A DNA stretch of 55,643 nucleotides from positions 1 to 55,643 of the forward strand of contig JAGGXZ010000168.1 in assembly GCA_021162805.1 (NCBI GenBank), written 5' to 3'. Below, piece after piece: positions 25,185 through 34,632 of this stretch. Each line of letters begins with the position of its first letter. Position 1 is the stretch's first letter. Origin of the DNA: Candidatus Poribacteria bacterium. Its GTDB lineage: Bacteria; Poribacteria; WGA-4E; B28-G17. Position numbers and translations under genes: made by a program. Under the pieces are notes generated by a model. It was not told the origin of the DNA. It was given only the letters and a program-made list of their open reading frames with translations, and did no database searches.

Positions 25185-27878
25185 CTATTCTTTCGCCTGC
25201 TTCTCCCTGATGGCCGCCTGTGCGGCAGCCAGCCTTGCTATGGGCACGCGATACGGCGAGCAGCTCACGTAATCCATCCCCACCTTATGGCAGAACTCGA
25301 TCGAGTCGGGATCGCCGCCGTGCTCGCCGCAGATACCGATCTCGAGATCCGGCTTGGTTGAACGCCCCTTCTTAACTCCGATCTCCACGAGTTGTCCCAC
25401 ACCGACCTGATCCAGCGACTGGAACGGGTCTTTCTCATAGATGCCGCTTTCGACGTAGAAGCCGAGAAATTTGCCGGCGTCGTCCCTGCTCATTCCGAGC
25501 CCCATCTGGGTGAGGTCGTTGGTTCCGAATGAGAAGAAGTCCGCCACCTCGGCGATCTCATCGGCCGTCAAGGCGGCTCTGGGCACCTCGATCATGGTTC
25601 CGACCATGTAGTCGAACTTCACGCCGCTCTCACGCATGACCTCCTCGGCGACCCTGTCGACTATTTCTTTTTGCATCTGGAGCTCCTTGACGTTACCCAC
25701 GAGCGGTATCATCACCTCGGGTATGACCTTGATCCCGCGCTTTGCCACCTCGGCGGCGGCCTCAAATATGGCTCTAGCCTGCATCTCGGTCACCTCCGGA
25801 TAGGAGACGCCGAGACGACATCCTCTGAAGCCGAGCATCGGATTGAACTCATGGAGTCTCTCGACCGTTTCGAGCACCTCCTCTAGTTCTCTGAGCTTAG
25901 CGAGTTTCTCGTCCATATCGGAGAGCGTGCTGGAGTTTGCAAGCTCGAACTTCAACTCGGCTATCTGCTGGAGGAGCTCCTCTCGTCTGGGCAGGAACTC
26001 GTGAAGCGGCGGATCGAGGGTACGGATGATGACCGGCAGACCGTCCATGACCTCAAATATGCCGATGAAATCCTCCCTCTGATAGGGCAGGAGTTTGGCA
26101 AGCGCCTCCCTTCTACCCTCCGCATCCTTGGCCATGATCATCTCGCGCATGGCGATGATCCTATCGCCCTCGAAGAACATGTGCTCGGTACGACATAGCC
26201 CTATCCCTTCGGCGCCGAATTCCCTGGCGACCTTGGCGTCCTTAGGGGTATCGGCGTTCGTCCGGACGCCGAGACGGCGGAACTCATCGGCCCACTTCAT
26301 CAGCGTCTCGAAATCGCCGCTTATCCGGGGCTCAACCAGGGGAGCCTTTCCGAGGATAACCTCGCCGGTTGTGCCGTTTATGGTGATGTAATCGCCCTCT
26401 TTGACGACGATATCGCCTACTCTGAAGGTGCGGGCGCCTTCATCGACCAGAACCTCACCGGCCCCGGCGACACAGGGTTTTCCCATACCTCTGGCCACCA
26501 CGGCAGCGTGGCTGGTCATCCCGCCGCGCGAGGTCAAAATCCCCTGAGCCGCGTGCATCCCGCCTATATCCTCCGGCGAGGTCTCAGGCCTGACCAAAAG
26601 CACCTCCTCGCCGTTTGAGGCCCATTCCTCGGCCGTTTTGGCGTCGAAGACCACTTTTCCGACGGCCGCCCCTGGAGAAGCCGGAAGGCCTTTGGCTATC
26701 ACCTCGACCTCAGCGTTGGGATCTATCATCGGATGTAGCACCTGATCCAGGGCCATCGGATCAACCCTGAGAAGGGCCGTCTCCCTATCTATCAGGCCCT
26801 CTCTCACCATATCGACGGCGATCTTGATGGCAGCCGCCCCCGTGCGCTTGCCGGTTCTGGTCTGAAGGAGGAAGAGCTTGCCGTTTTGAATCGTGAACTC
26901 GATATCCTGCATGTCCTTGTAATGCCTCTCCAGCGTCTCGCACACCCGCATCAACTGCTCGTGGACCTCCGGCATGACCTCCTTAAGCTCCTCCACCGGT
27001 CGAGGGGTTCGGATTCCGGCGACCACATCCTCGCCCTGGGCGTTGATGAGGAACTCGCCCATGACCTTCTTCTCGCCGGTAGCCGGATCACGCGTGAAGG
27101 CGACGCCTGTGCCGGAATCGTCGCCCATGTTGCCGAAGACCATCGTCTGGACGTTGACAGCCGTGCCCAAATCGTCGGGTATGTTGTGGATCTTCCTGTA
27201 GATGATCGCCCTCTCGTTGTTCCACGATTCAAAGACGGCGTTGATGGCCATCCAAAGCTGTTCCTGAGGATCTTCGGGGAAATCCCTGCCGGTTTCATCC
27301 TTGATCAGCTTTTTGAACTTGCCGACCAGATCCTTCCAGTCCTCGGCGTCCAGATCGGTATCGAATCTGACGCCCTTCTCTTCTTTCTTCTGATCTATAA
27401 GCTCCTCGAATTTGGAGTGTGGTATGCCCAACACGACGTTTCCGAACATCTGGACGAACCTTCGATAGGCGTCATAGGCGAACCTGGGGTTGTTGGACTT
27501 TTTAATCAATCCCTGGACGGTATCATCGTTGAGGCCCAGGTTCAGGATCGTATCCATCATGCCGGGCATCGAGATCGGGGCTCCTGAGCGAACGGAGACA
27601 AGGAGCGGATTTTCGGGGTCTCCGAACTTGGCCCCCATGATCTGTTCAACCTTACGAAGGTTTTCCTCAACCTGTTCCTTAAGACCTTCCGGATATCGCT
27701 TGTTATTTTCGTAATAAAGCTTACAAACCTCGGTGGTGATGGTGAAGCCGGGCGGGACGGGGATTCCGATGTTGGTCATCTCAGCGAGTCCGGCGCCCTT
27801 TCCTCCAAGAAGATCCCTCATCTTAGCGTTGCCTTCAGCCTTCCCACGGCCGAAGAAGTATACGTACTTCGCTGCCAT
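25185..27878 (-). CDS. ppdK: Pyruvate, phosphate dikinase
   Basis: 897 residues, full length. N-terminal ATP-grasp with [19 protein letters not shown] (about 96-114), the catalytic His in [15 protein letters not shown] (about 454-468), and the C-terminal PEP domain with [17 protein letters not shown] (about 771-787) and CGEHGGDP (about 833-840). Interconverts pyruvate + ATP + Pi and PEP + AMP + PPi. Transcribed alone. GGAGGAAG lies close to the ATG. With a PPi-type PFK in the same window, it points to PPi-linked glycolysis. Confidence 0.94.
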   Translation of the reverse strand: MAAKYVYFFGRGKAEGNAKMRDLLGGKGAGLAEMTNIGIPVPPGFTITTEVCKLYYENNKRYPEGLKEQVEENLRKVEQIMGAKFGDPENPLLVSVRSGAPISMPGMMDTILNLGLNDDTVQGLIKKSNNPRFAYDAYRRFVQMFGNVVLGIPHSKFEELIDQKKEEKGVRFDTDLDAEDWKDLVGKFKKLIKDETGRDFPEDPQEQLWMAINAVFESWNNERAIIYRKIHNIPDDLGTAVNVQTMVFGNMGDDSGTGVAFTRDPATGEKKVMGEFLINAQGEDVVAGIRTPRPVEELKEVMPEVHEQLMRVCETLERHYKDMQDIEFTIQNGKLFLLQTRTGKRTGAAAIKIAVDMVREGLIDRETALLRVDPMALDQVLHPMIDPNAEVEVIAKGLPASPGAAVGKVVFDAKTAEEWASNGEEVLLVRPETSPEDIGGMHAAQGILTSRGGMTSHAAVVARGMGKPCVAGAGEVLVDEGARTFRVGDIVVKEGDYITINGTTGEVILGKAPLVEPRISGDFETLMKWADEFRRLGVRTNADTPKDAKVAREFGAEGIGLCRTEHMFFEGDRIIAMREMIMAKDAEGRREALAKLLPYQREDFIGIFEVMDGLPVIIRTLDPPLHEFLPRREELLQQIAELKFELANSSTLSDMDEKLAKLRELEEVLETVERLHEFNPMLGFRGCRLGVSYPEVTEMQARAIFEAAAEVAKRGIKVIPEVMIPLVGNVKELQMQKEIVDRVAEEVMRESGVKFDYMVGTMIEVPRAALTADEIAEVADFFSFGTNDLTQMGLGMSRDDAGKFLGFYVESGIYEKDPFQSLDQVGVGQLVEIGVKKGRSTKPDLEIGICGEHGGDPDSIEFCHKVGMDYVSCSPYRVPIARLAAAQAAIREKQAKE

Positions 27879-27950
27879 CTACTTCCTCCTTTTGCGGTGA
27901 TAAACGTAAATTGGGCCGCGCATTATTTTACAATTTGGGCCCTGATTTCT

Positions 27951-28167
27951 GACATCCTCCCACGGCTAAAACACGTGGGGTTCCCACAGGGAACTTTAAG
28001 GTTAGGGTTTAACTATACTCCGTCGAAGTATAGTCCTTTACCCCATCGGGCCGGGAACCGGCGTTCCCGGTCTGGCCATTAGGCCGGGCGGTGTCAGACC
28101 ACCCTTGCCGCAAGAGACATGCTCCTACGGCAGCGATGTTAATAGCTGCACTGCAGTCCGCTGCATA
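27951..28167 (-). mobile_element. Right-end remnant of an IS200/IS605 (IS1341-type) element, tnpB 3' end
   Basis: On the minus strand a 51-codon open stretch ending in TAA at 28009 (from about 28164) carries the TnpB-like C-terminal pattern A-D-C-S-A-A-I-N-I-A-A, analogous to the usual D-x-D-x-N-A-A-x-N-I. Next to it is the terminal hairpin CCCACG ... CGTGGG at 27959-27979, as seen at the right end of IS605-family elements. Nothing of the rest of tnpB or of tnpA is left. The upstream part has been replaced by the proteasome operon, so this is an inactive fragment. Confidence 0.6.
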
Positions 28168-28250
28168 ATTATAACATAAGAGGAGATAAAAGCAAGCCGC
28201 CTTTCATCCCACCCTTAAAAGGATGGGCTTTCCCGGAGGCTCTCGTAAAC

Positions 28251-29609
28251 TCAGAAGGAATACATCCCCTTACTGGCTTCCTCGTAGACGGGATCAAGCG
28301 GGTCGGTTGAAAGGTAAAGCTGCTGGCATGGCTCATAAAGCTGTATGTAGCTCCAATTGACCCCGCACAGTATCTTCTGTTCGTTGGCGAGTTTGACGAA
28401 CTGTCCCCTGAACTTCGCCCTTGTTGTTTCAGGGGGATTACGCATAGCGTGTTCTATCGCCTCATCGGTGGCGATTCGCTCGACCCTTCCTTCTCTCTCG
28501 AGGATATAGTATAGGCCGACCTTGCGTCTGATGTTGTGATATTGCAGGTCGAGCATGTGAACCCTAGCGTCATCCCATCTTATCCTACGTCTATTCACGT
28601 AGGTCTCTATCATCCGTTTCTTTATCACCCAGTCGATCTCCCTGTCCAACTGCATCGGATCCTCGGCTATTTTGTCGAGTACGTAGGTCCATTTCTTGAG
28701 CACATCCTTGCTGACGGGATCGATCTCCTCCGTCTCGAAGTATCTATGGGCCGCCTCGAGGTAATATCTCTGTATCTCCACAGGGGTGAGTCTCTTGCCG
28801 CTTTCCAGCTCGATCGTCTTCTTACAGCTCAGATCCTCGGAGATCTGCTGTATCGCCTTGACCGAATCGTAAAGCGCCATTCGCTTGTCTAGGAATCCAT
28901 CCTCGATCATCATCAACACGATATGCGTGGTGCCAACTTTCAGATAGTTGGTAAATTCCGACATGTTCGAATCTCCCACGATCACGTGGAGTCTGCGGTA
29001 TTTCTCCCTATCGGCATGTGGTTCATCCCTCGTGTTGATTATCCCTCTGGCAGTGGTGGTGGCTATCGAGATATCCTCACGAATGTATTGAGCCCGCTGT
29101 GAGATGGCATATCCGCCCCTGATGCTGCTTTTGACCTTGCCTGCGCCCGTGTAGATCTGCCTCGTGACGAAGAACGGGATAAGCTGAGTGGCGAGCTGCC
29201 GGAGGCTGACATGTCTGTCCATCAGGTAATTTTCGTGACAGCCATAGGTGTTTCCGCGCGAATCGGTGTTGTTCTTGAATATGGATATCTTATGGTTAAA
29301 TCCATCCCTTTGCAGGGCCCTTTCGGCCCTTATCATCAGCTCCTCCACGATCCGCTCGCCGGCCTTATCGTGGACCACCAGGTCATAGACGTTATCACAC
29401 TCCGGCGTAGCATATTCCGGATGACATCCAATATCCTGATAGAACCGAGCTCCGTTCTCCAGGAAGACGTCCGGATACATCCTGCCGGAAGTTATCCCCT
29501 TAAAGAGATAGGTCACGGCATTCTGCACCGGAAGAGGCCTGCCGCCCTTGTTGAGCGGCATGCAGACGATGCCGTATTCGCTTTCGAGACCGAATATCCG
29601 CCGTTTCAT
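28251..29609 (-). CDS. pafA: Pup-protein ligase PafA
   Basis: 452 residues, the length of known PafA. The glutamine-synthetase-like fold is marked by the opening RRIFGLESEYGIVC, ENGARFYQDIGCHPEYATPECD (about 51-72) with the catalytic Asp, FKNNTDSRGNTYGCHENYLMD (about 110-130) and the tail VNWSYIQLY. The DIG...HPEYATPEC form distinguishes it from Dop. It ligates the C-terminal Glu of Pup to lysines of target proteins using ATP. The ATG overlaps the prcA stop (ATGA). Last gene of the operon. Confidence 0.93.
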   Translation of the reverse strand: MKRRIFGLESEYGIVCMPLNKGGRPLPVQNAVTYLFKGITSGRMYPDVFLENGARFYQDIGCHPEYATPECDNVYDLVVHDKAGERIVEELMIRAERALQRDGFNHKISIFKNNTDSRGNTYGCHENYLMDRHVSLRQLATQLIPFFVTRQIYTGAGKVKSSIRGGYAISQRAQYIREDISIATTTARGIINTRDEPHADREKYRRLHVIVGDSNMSEFTNYLKVGTTHIVLMMIEDGFLDKRMALYDSVKAIQQISEDLSCKKTIELESGKRLTPVEIQRYYLEAAHRYFETEEIDPVSKDVLKKWTYVLDKIAEDPMQLDREIDWVIKKRMIETYVNRRRIRWDDARVHMLDLQYHNIRRKVGLYYILEREGRVERIATDEAIEHAMRNPPETTRAKFRGQFVKLANEQKILCGVNWSYIQLYEPCQQLYLSTDPLDPVYEEASKGMYSF

Positions 29610-30289
29610 GATAAAATCTCAGCCACCTTTCCCTTTGGAATTCTCTTGAATTTCCTCCTCTCCTTGTTCCTATCCAAAACGGCGACCTCCAGGTTATCGC
29701 AGGTCAGCTTCTTATCGTTCTCTATGCTCTCGATCCCTTTGACGGCCAGCTTTATCGCCTCCTCCAGGGGCATCCCCTCCTCGTAGATCCCCTGGATGAA
29801 TTTCCTTATCTCCTCGGCATGGCCGCCTATGGAGGCTATCTTGCGTTCATCCCAGACGCTCCCGTCGAAGGAGATGTGAAAGATCTGGTTCTCCTCCGGC
29901 GTATCGCCGACCTCAGCTAGCAGTAACTCCACCTCAAGCGGCTTAGTGTCGATCTGTCTGAAGACGGTTCCGATCTGCTGGGAGTAAAGGGTGGCCAGCC
30001 ATTTGGCGTTGACATCCTCCCTGCTGTAGGCGTATCCTTTGATCTCGCACTGATAGATCCCCGTGGTTCTCAGCGGCTCTATCTCCGGATACATTCCCAC
30101 GGCAGCCAGGGCTATCCTGTCATATATCTCGTGGATCTTGTTCAACGTAGCGCTTAGGTTCTCGGCCACGAAAACGATGCCATCTATATATTCCAGCGCC
30201 ACGACGTCCTTGCCCTTGGCGATCCCCTTTCTGGCATAGTTGGCCTTGTCAGCCATCACCTGTTCGGGGGAAACGTAGAACTGTGGCAT
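29606..30289 (-). CDS. prcA: 20S proteasome alpha subunit PrcA
   Basis: 227 residues. The actinobacterial PrcA start pattern is visible: F-Y-V-S-P-E-Q-V-M-A-D-K-A-N-Y-A-R-K-G-I-A (residues 4-24), which includes the gate segment. There is no N-terminal Thr nucleophile, as expected for the non-catalytic ring. The subunit forms the outer rings that the Mpa C-terminus docks into. It starts 4 bases after prcB ends and overlaps pafA by 4. Confidence 0.92.
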   Translation of the reverse strand: MPQFYVSPEQVMADKANYARKGIAKGKDVVALEYIDGIVFVAENLSATLNKIHEIYDRIALAAVGMYPEIEPLRTTGIYQCEIKGYAYSREDVNAKWLATLYSQQIGTVFRQIDTKPLEVELLLAEVGDTPEENQIFHISFDGSVWDERKIASIGGHAEEIRKFIQGIYEEGMPLEEAIKLAVKGIESIENDKKLTCDNLEVAVLDRNKERRKFKRIPKGKVAEILS

Positions 30290-30293
30290 GCCA

Positions 30294-31148
30294 TCAACCT
30301 CTCTGCTTTCCTTTGAGCTTTTCCATCAATTCATCGAACAATCCGGCCACCTCATCATCCTTCAGGCTTTTGGTGCCCTCCTGGGTTATCAGCTTGAGGG
30401 TAGGATAGATACCCCTGATGAAGTCCGGTCCTCCAGTCGCTATATCCTCATCGGCCGCGTCCCATAGGGCCTCAACGGCCACCCTTAAAGCCGAGTCTCT
30501 GTCCATATCGGGTCTATAGAGCTTCTTCATGGTAGCGCGAGCGTCCTTGCCGCCTGATCCGATCGCGTAGTACTCCGTCTCCTCATATCTTCCGCCGGTG
30601 AGGTCGTATTTGAATATCCTCCCCTCCTTACGTTTGAGATCGTATCCGGCGAATATGGGTATGACCACCAATCCCTGCATCGCAGCCTGGAGATTCGACC
30701 TGATCAGCGTTGAGAGGAAGTTGGCCTTGCCCTCGAGGCTCAGGGGGGTACCCTCCATCTTCTCGTGATACTCGACCTGAACTTGGAAGATCTTTGCGAT
30801 CTCGATACAGGGTCCTGCGATTCCGGCTATGGCTATGGCGGAGTATTCGTCCACCGAGAAGACCTTTTCGATCCTGCGCTCCCCCACCTGATATCCCTCC
30901 ACCGCCCTTCGGTCGCCGCCTATCACCACACCGTCCTCATATTTCAGGGCCAGGATGGTGGTTCCGAGGAGCACCCCCTCTTTGTCTGGGAGGCGCCTGA
31001 GGGTTTTATGTGTTAGCGATTCAGTCCCAGGTAATGGAGAGCCGAAAGCAGGCCACAAATGAGGATGGTAACGCATCAGCATTTCGAGGAAGTCTGAGCT
31101 TTTAGGCTCCCACAGATCATTCGCCGCCGCGTTGTATGTAGTTTTCAA
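30294..31148 (-). CDS. prcB: 20S proteasome beta subunit PrcB
   Basis: 284 residues from a TTG at 31148 that I favour because GGAGG lies 6 bases upstream; an ATG at 31181 is the alternative. Homology to PrcB propeptides (SSDFLEMLMRYHPHLWPAF) begins before the first internal ATG (31082), so the start must lie inside the pup coding region. The propeptide is about 62 residues, ending at Gly before the catalytic Thr in LLGTTILALKYEDG. Other marks: VIGGDRRAVEG and YAIGSGGKDARATM. This is the catalytic ring subunit. Overlaps pup by 32 bases. Confidence 0.92.
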   Translation of the reverse strand: MKTTYNAAANDLWEPKSSDFLEMLMRYHPHLWPAFGSPLPGTESLTHKTLRRLPDKEGVLLGTTILALKYEDGVVIGGDRRAVEGYQVGERRIEKVFSVDEYSAIAIAGIAGPCIEIAKIFQVQVEYHEKMEGTPLSLEGKANFLSTLIRSNLQAAMQGLVVIPIFAGYDLKRKEGRIFKYDLTGGRYEETEYYAIGSGGKDARATMKKLYRPDMDRDSALRVAVEALWDAADEDIATGGPDFIRGIYPTLKLITQEGTKSLKDDEVAGLFDELMEKLKGKQRG

Positions 31149-31314
31149 TGAACTCCTCCGAATCCTCCTCAAGGATTTCATCTATCTCGTCCAGAAGCCT
31201 GTCCAGGTCATCTTTGATATCCTGGGCCCCCTTATCGGCTTCCGGCTCCTGACGCTCCTCCCTCTTCTCCTCTTCTCTCTTTTTGTATGTCTGCTTTCTC
31301 TCCTTGGAAGGCAT
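31117..31314 (-). CDS. pup: Prokaryotic ubiquitin-like protein Pup
   Basis: 65 residues from the ATG at 31314; GGGGGTG is upstream. It is highly charged and disordered in the N-terminal half, with a coiled-coil segment (DDLDRLLDEIDEILEED, about 37-53) that binds the Mpa coiled coil, and it ends in YIQRGGE. Actinobacterial Pup usually ends in GGQ and must be deamidated by Dop; this one already ends in Glu and can be ligated directly by PafA. It lies between dop (12 bases upstream) and prcB. Confidence 0.95.
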   Translation of the reverse strand: MPSKERKQTYKKREEEKREERQEPEADKGAQDIKDDLDRLLDEIDEILEEDSEEFIENYIQRGGE

Positions 31315-31326
31315 ATTCACACCCCC

Positions 31327-32820
31327 TCATTTAGACAGCTCATCAAAGAATTTTATCAATTCATCGGCGGTTTTGCAACCGTCCAGTATCTCACCCACCA
31401 ACTCCTTCGTCCCCCTGCACGGGTCCTGCATGTAGATCTTATTCAAGGACGAGGATGAATTGAGCTCGAAGACCATTGAATTCCAACTGACGCTGTGAAT
31501 CTGCTGCGAATACTTTTTCAGACACATACCTCTGAAATAGGCCCTTGTGCTTTCGGGCGGGTCGGTGACGGCGCTGAACGCCTCACCTGGGTTGAGGATC
31601 CTCTCAACCTGTCCGTTTTTGGCCAACCTGTAGTACAATCCTTTTTCAGGATCGACGTCGTGATACTGAAGATCCAACATCAGAACTCTGTGATCTGACC
31701 AATCGAGATTGAACCTTCTCATGTAAGCCTCTATCAGTCGTTTCTTGATGACCCAGTCTATATGCCTGTCCAACTGCATCGGGTCCTCTTCGAGTTTATC
31801 GAGCACGAACTCCCATTTATCAAGAATATCCTTGGCGATCGGATCGACTGTCAAGGATAGATGTTTGACGGCGAGGTTCAGGTATTCCCTCTGAATCTGT
31901 ATGGGGGTCCAGCTTCCTCCTTTCAGCATGTTTATACGGCCTTTGCAGTTCAGATCCCTGGAGACCGATTTGATCGCCTTCACAGGGTTCATGAGCTTAA
32001 ACCTGTCTTTGATCATCCCCATCTCTATGAGCGTCAGAACCAAAGCGGTGGTGCCCACCTTAAGATATGTGGTGAATTCGGACATATTGGCATCGCCGAC
32101 TATGACATGTAGCCTTCTGAACCTCTTCTCGTCGGCGTGAGGCTCGTCGCGGGTGTTGATGATCGGGCGATCGACCATGGTGCTGAGCCCCACCTCCGAC
32201 TCGAAGAAGTCGGCCCGCTGTGAGATCTGATAGACCGCCGGGTCGCTGCCGTTCTCATACCCAACCTTCCCGCTGCCGGTGAATATCTGCCTCGTGACCA
32301 GGAATGGGGTCAGACCGTCCACGATCTCCTGAAAATCCACCGATCTATCCATCAAATAGTTCTCATGGCATCCATAACTATGCCCCTTGTGGTCGCTGTT
32401 GTTCTTGTGGATTATTATTCTGGTGTCCTTTCCCAGAACATCCTCCGATATCCGACGGGAGATGTTGAGGATGATCTCTCCGGCCTTATCGTATTTCACC
32501 AGCTCTCTGGCGTCCAGGCATTCCGGAGTACAGTATTCGGGATGGGCGTGATCGACGTAATATCTTCCGCCGTTTATCAGGATGTCGTTTATCACCCGAT
32601 TGCTCTCCTCATCGGGATTCTGCACCGTCTCATCGGTTGTGAACCCTCTGGCGTCAGAAGTGGGGGATTCCTGATCGTAATCCCACAGGACCTTATTCCT
32701 CTCCCTATCCCTGTAGCTGTTGACGACGAGGGTGGAAGCCGTGACAGGATCCCTGTCAACCGCCCCCTTCACGCTTATCCCATATTCCGTTTCGACACCC
32801 ATCACCTTGGGAACCGGCAT
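31327..32820 (-). CDS. dop: Deamidase/depupylase Dop
   Basis: 497 residues, longer than PafA as usual. Dop features: PKVMGVETEYGISVKG at the start, the region with DQESPTSDARGFTTDE (about 48-63, Dop loop), NGGRYYVDHAHPEYCTPECL (catalytic Asp in DHAHPEY) and HKNNSDHKGHSYGCHENYLMD. Since Pup ends in GGE, its needed activity is depupylation, not deamidation. Follows the ATPase by 25 bases and precedes pup by 12. Confidence 0.93.
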   Translation of the reverse strand: MPVPKVMGVETEYGISVKGAVDRDPVTASTLVVNSYRDRERNKVLWDYDQESPTSDARGFTTDETVQNPDEESNRVINDILINGGRYYVDHAHPEYCTPECLDARELVKYDKAGEIILNISRRISEDVLGKDTRIIIHKNNSDHKGHSYGCHENYLMDRSVDFQEIVDGLTPFLVTRQIFTGSGKVGYENGSDPAVYQISQRADFFESEVGLSTMVDRPIINTRDEPHADEKRFRRLHVIVGDANMSEFTTYLKVGTTALVLTLIEMGMIKDRFKLMNPVKAIKSVSRDLNCKGRINMLKGGSWTPIQIQREYLNLAVKHLSLTVDPIAKDILDKWEFVLDKLEEDPMQLDRHIDWVIKKRLIEAYMRRFNLDWSDHRVLMLDLQYHDVDPEKGLYYRLAKNGQVERILNPGEAFSAVTDPPESTRAYFRGMCLKKYSQQIHSVSWNSMVFELNSSSSLNKIYMQDPCRGTKELVGEILDGCKTADELIKFFDELSK

Positions 32821-32845
32821 CTGCTATTCCCTCCAAAGGTTAGGA

Positions 32846-34603
32846 TTACAGATATTGCCCCGTCCCGACGATCCTGTAATCTTTTTTCTTCTCCTCTTTA
32901 TCGAACAGCGTTCTGACGCTGACGATCCTTTCGCTTTTACGGCCGGAAATCTTGGCCCAGTCATCCGGATTGGCGGTATTGGGCAGGTCCTCGTTCTCCT
33001 TGAACTCCTCGCGGATCGCCTTCTCGATGTCCTCGAACCTTATCCCCTTTTCCTCCTCGCCCTGGATGTATCTCTTGAGGGCGTGCTTTTTAGCCCTTGA
33101 GACGATATTGGCGATCATAGCTCCGCTGACGAAATCCTTGAAGTAGAGGATTTCCCTTTCGCCGTGGGCGTAAGTCACCTCGAGGAATTTGTTCTCGTCG
33201 GTCTCGGCATACATGATTTCAACCGCCCTTTCGATCATGCTCCTGATGGCAGCGTTTATATCCCCTCCGGCCGCTTCTATCTCGGATTGTGCGATCGGCA
33301 GATCGGGCTTCAGGTATTTGGAGAATATATCCTTCGCTCCTTCCTCATCCGGACGGTCGATCTTGATCTTGATATCCAGCCTACCAGGGCGGAGTATAGC
33401 GGGGTCGAGCAGGTCCTGCCTGTTGCTGGCCCCTATGACGATGACGTTTCTGACCCCTTCCACGCCGTCGATCTCTGCCAGGAACTGGGGGACGATGGTC
33501 GACTCCATGTCGGATGAGATGCCCAAGCCCCTCATTCTAAACAGCGAATCCATCTCGTCGAAGAATATGACCACCGGCATGCCCTCTTGAGCCTTCTCCT
33601 TCGCTCTCTGGAAGATCTCCCTGATCTTACGTTCAGTTTCGCCGACGTATTTGTTCAGCAGCTCAGGTCCTTTGATGTTGATAAAATACCCCTTTATGTC
33701 CTGGTTGCCGGTTATCTCGCGGGCTTTCTTGGCGAGGCTGTTGGCCACTGCCTTGGCTATAAGGGTTTTACCGCATCCGGGTGGTCCGTAAAGTAGAATC
33801 CCCTTAGGGGGTGTCAGTCCGAACTCCTTATACTCCTCCGGATAGACGTAGGGCAACTCTATGGCATCACGGATCTGCTCGATCTGTTTGTCCAGCCCGC
33901 CTATATCATCGTATGTTATATCCGGCACCTCTTCCAGAAGCAGATCCTTCACCTCTGCTTTGGGCAGCTTTTCCATCACCAATCCGGTCTGAAGGTTGAC
34001 CAGCACGGTGTCGCCGTATCTGAACTCCTCCTCCTTGACCGTTTCAGCCAGCTCGACCACTCTTTCCTCATCCGCCCTGTAGTTGACTATAACCCTTTTC
34101 TCGTCCAGTCTCTCCTTCACCTTCACCACTTCACCCTGTCCGTCGAACTGACGAACCCCCACGACGTTATATTCGGAATTGACGATGACCTCCTGGCCTT
34201 TACGGAGTTTCGTCACGTCTATCGACGGATCTACGTTAACCCTCCATTTTCTCCCACCCAAGTCGACGTCTACCGTTCCGTCGTCATTTGCGTTCAGAAA
34301 AACGGCGTAATTGTTGGGCGGAGCGGTGAGTTTGTCGACCCTTTCCTTCAGGATTTCTATCTGTTCCCTCACATCGCGCAGGGCGTCCGTAAGTTTTCGG
34401 TTACGCCTATGCGCGTTTATCAGCTCACGCGTGGTTTCATACAGCCTCAGCTCGATCTCCTCAGAATGGGCCGAGTTAAGCTTACGTCTTAAATTGGCCA
34501 CCTCGTTTTCAAGCGACTCCATGTAATTTTCAAGCCGTCTTATCTGTTCCTCATACTTGGCCACCAACTCGGCCTGAGGACCTATCTGCCGGACCTCTTC
34601 CAT
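32846..34603 (-). CDS. mpa: Proteasome-associated AAA+ ATPase (Mpa/ARC)
   Basis: 585 residues. N-terminal coiled coil (about 12-95), tandem OB domains (about 96-210), then an AAA domain with Walker A GPPGCGKT (273-280), Walker B IFFDEMD (346-352) and an Arg finger region after [15 protein letters not shown]. The protein ends in GTGQYL; the QYL tail is the Hb-Y-X-type docking motif of Mpa to the PrcA ring. Unfolds pupylated substrates. It starts 29 bases after the TPR lipoprotein gene and leads the proteasome genes. Confidence 0.95.
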   Translation of the reverse strand: MEEVRQIGPQAELVAKYEEQIRRLENYMESLENEVANLRRKLNSAHSEEIELRLYETTRELINAHRRNRKLTDALRDVREQIEILKERVDKLTAPPNNYAVFLNANDDGTVDVDLGGRKWRVNVDPSIDVTKLRKGQEVIVNSEYNVVGVRQFDGQGEVVKVKERLDEKRVIVNYRADEERVVELAETVKEEEFRYGDTVLVNLQTGLVMEKLPKAEVKDLLLEEVPDITYDDIGGLDKQIEQIRDAIELPYVYPEEYKEFGLTPPKGILLYGPPGCGKTLIAKAVANSLAKKAREITGNQDIKGYFINIKGPELLNKYVGETERKIREIFQRAKEKAQEGMPVVIFFDEMDSLFRMRGLGISSDMESTIVPQFLAEIDGVEGVRNVIVIGASNRQDLLDPAILRPGRLDIKIKIDRPDEEGAKDIFSKYLKPDLPIAQSEIEAAGGDINAAIRSMIERAVEIMYAETDENKFLEVTYAHGEREILYFKDFVSGAMIANIVSRAKKHALKRYIQGEEEKGIRFEDIEKAIREEFKENEDLPNTANPDDWAKISGRKSERIVSVRTLFDKEEKKKDYRIVGTGQYL

Positions 34604-34632
34604 CGGCTATCATCCTTTCTTTATTCGGTTTA

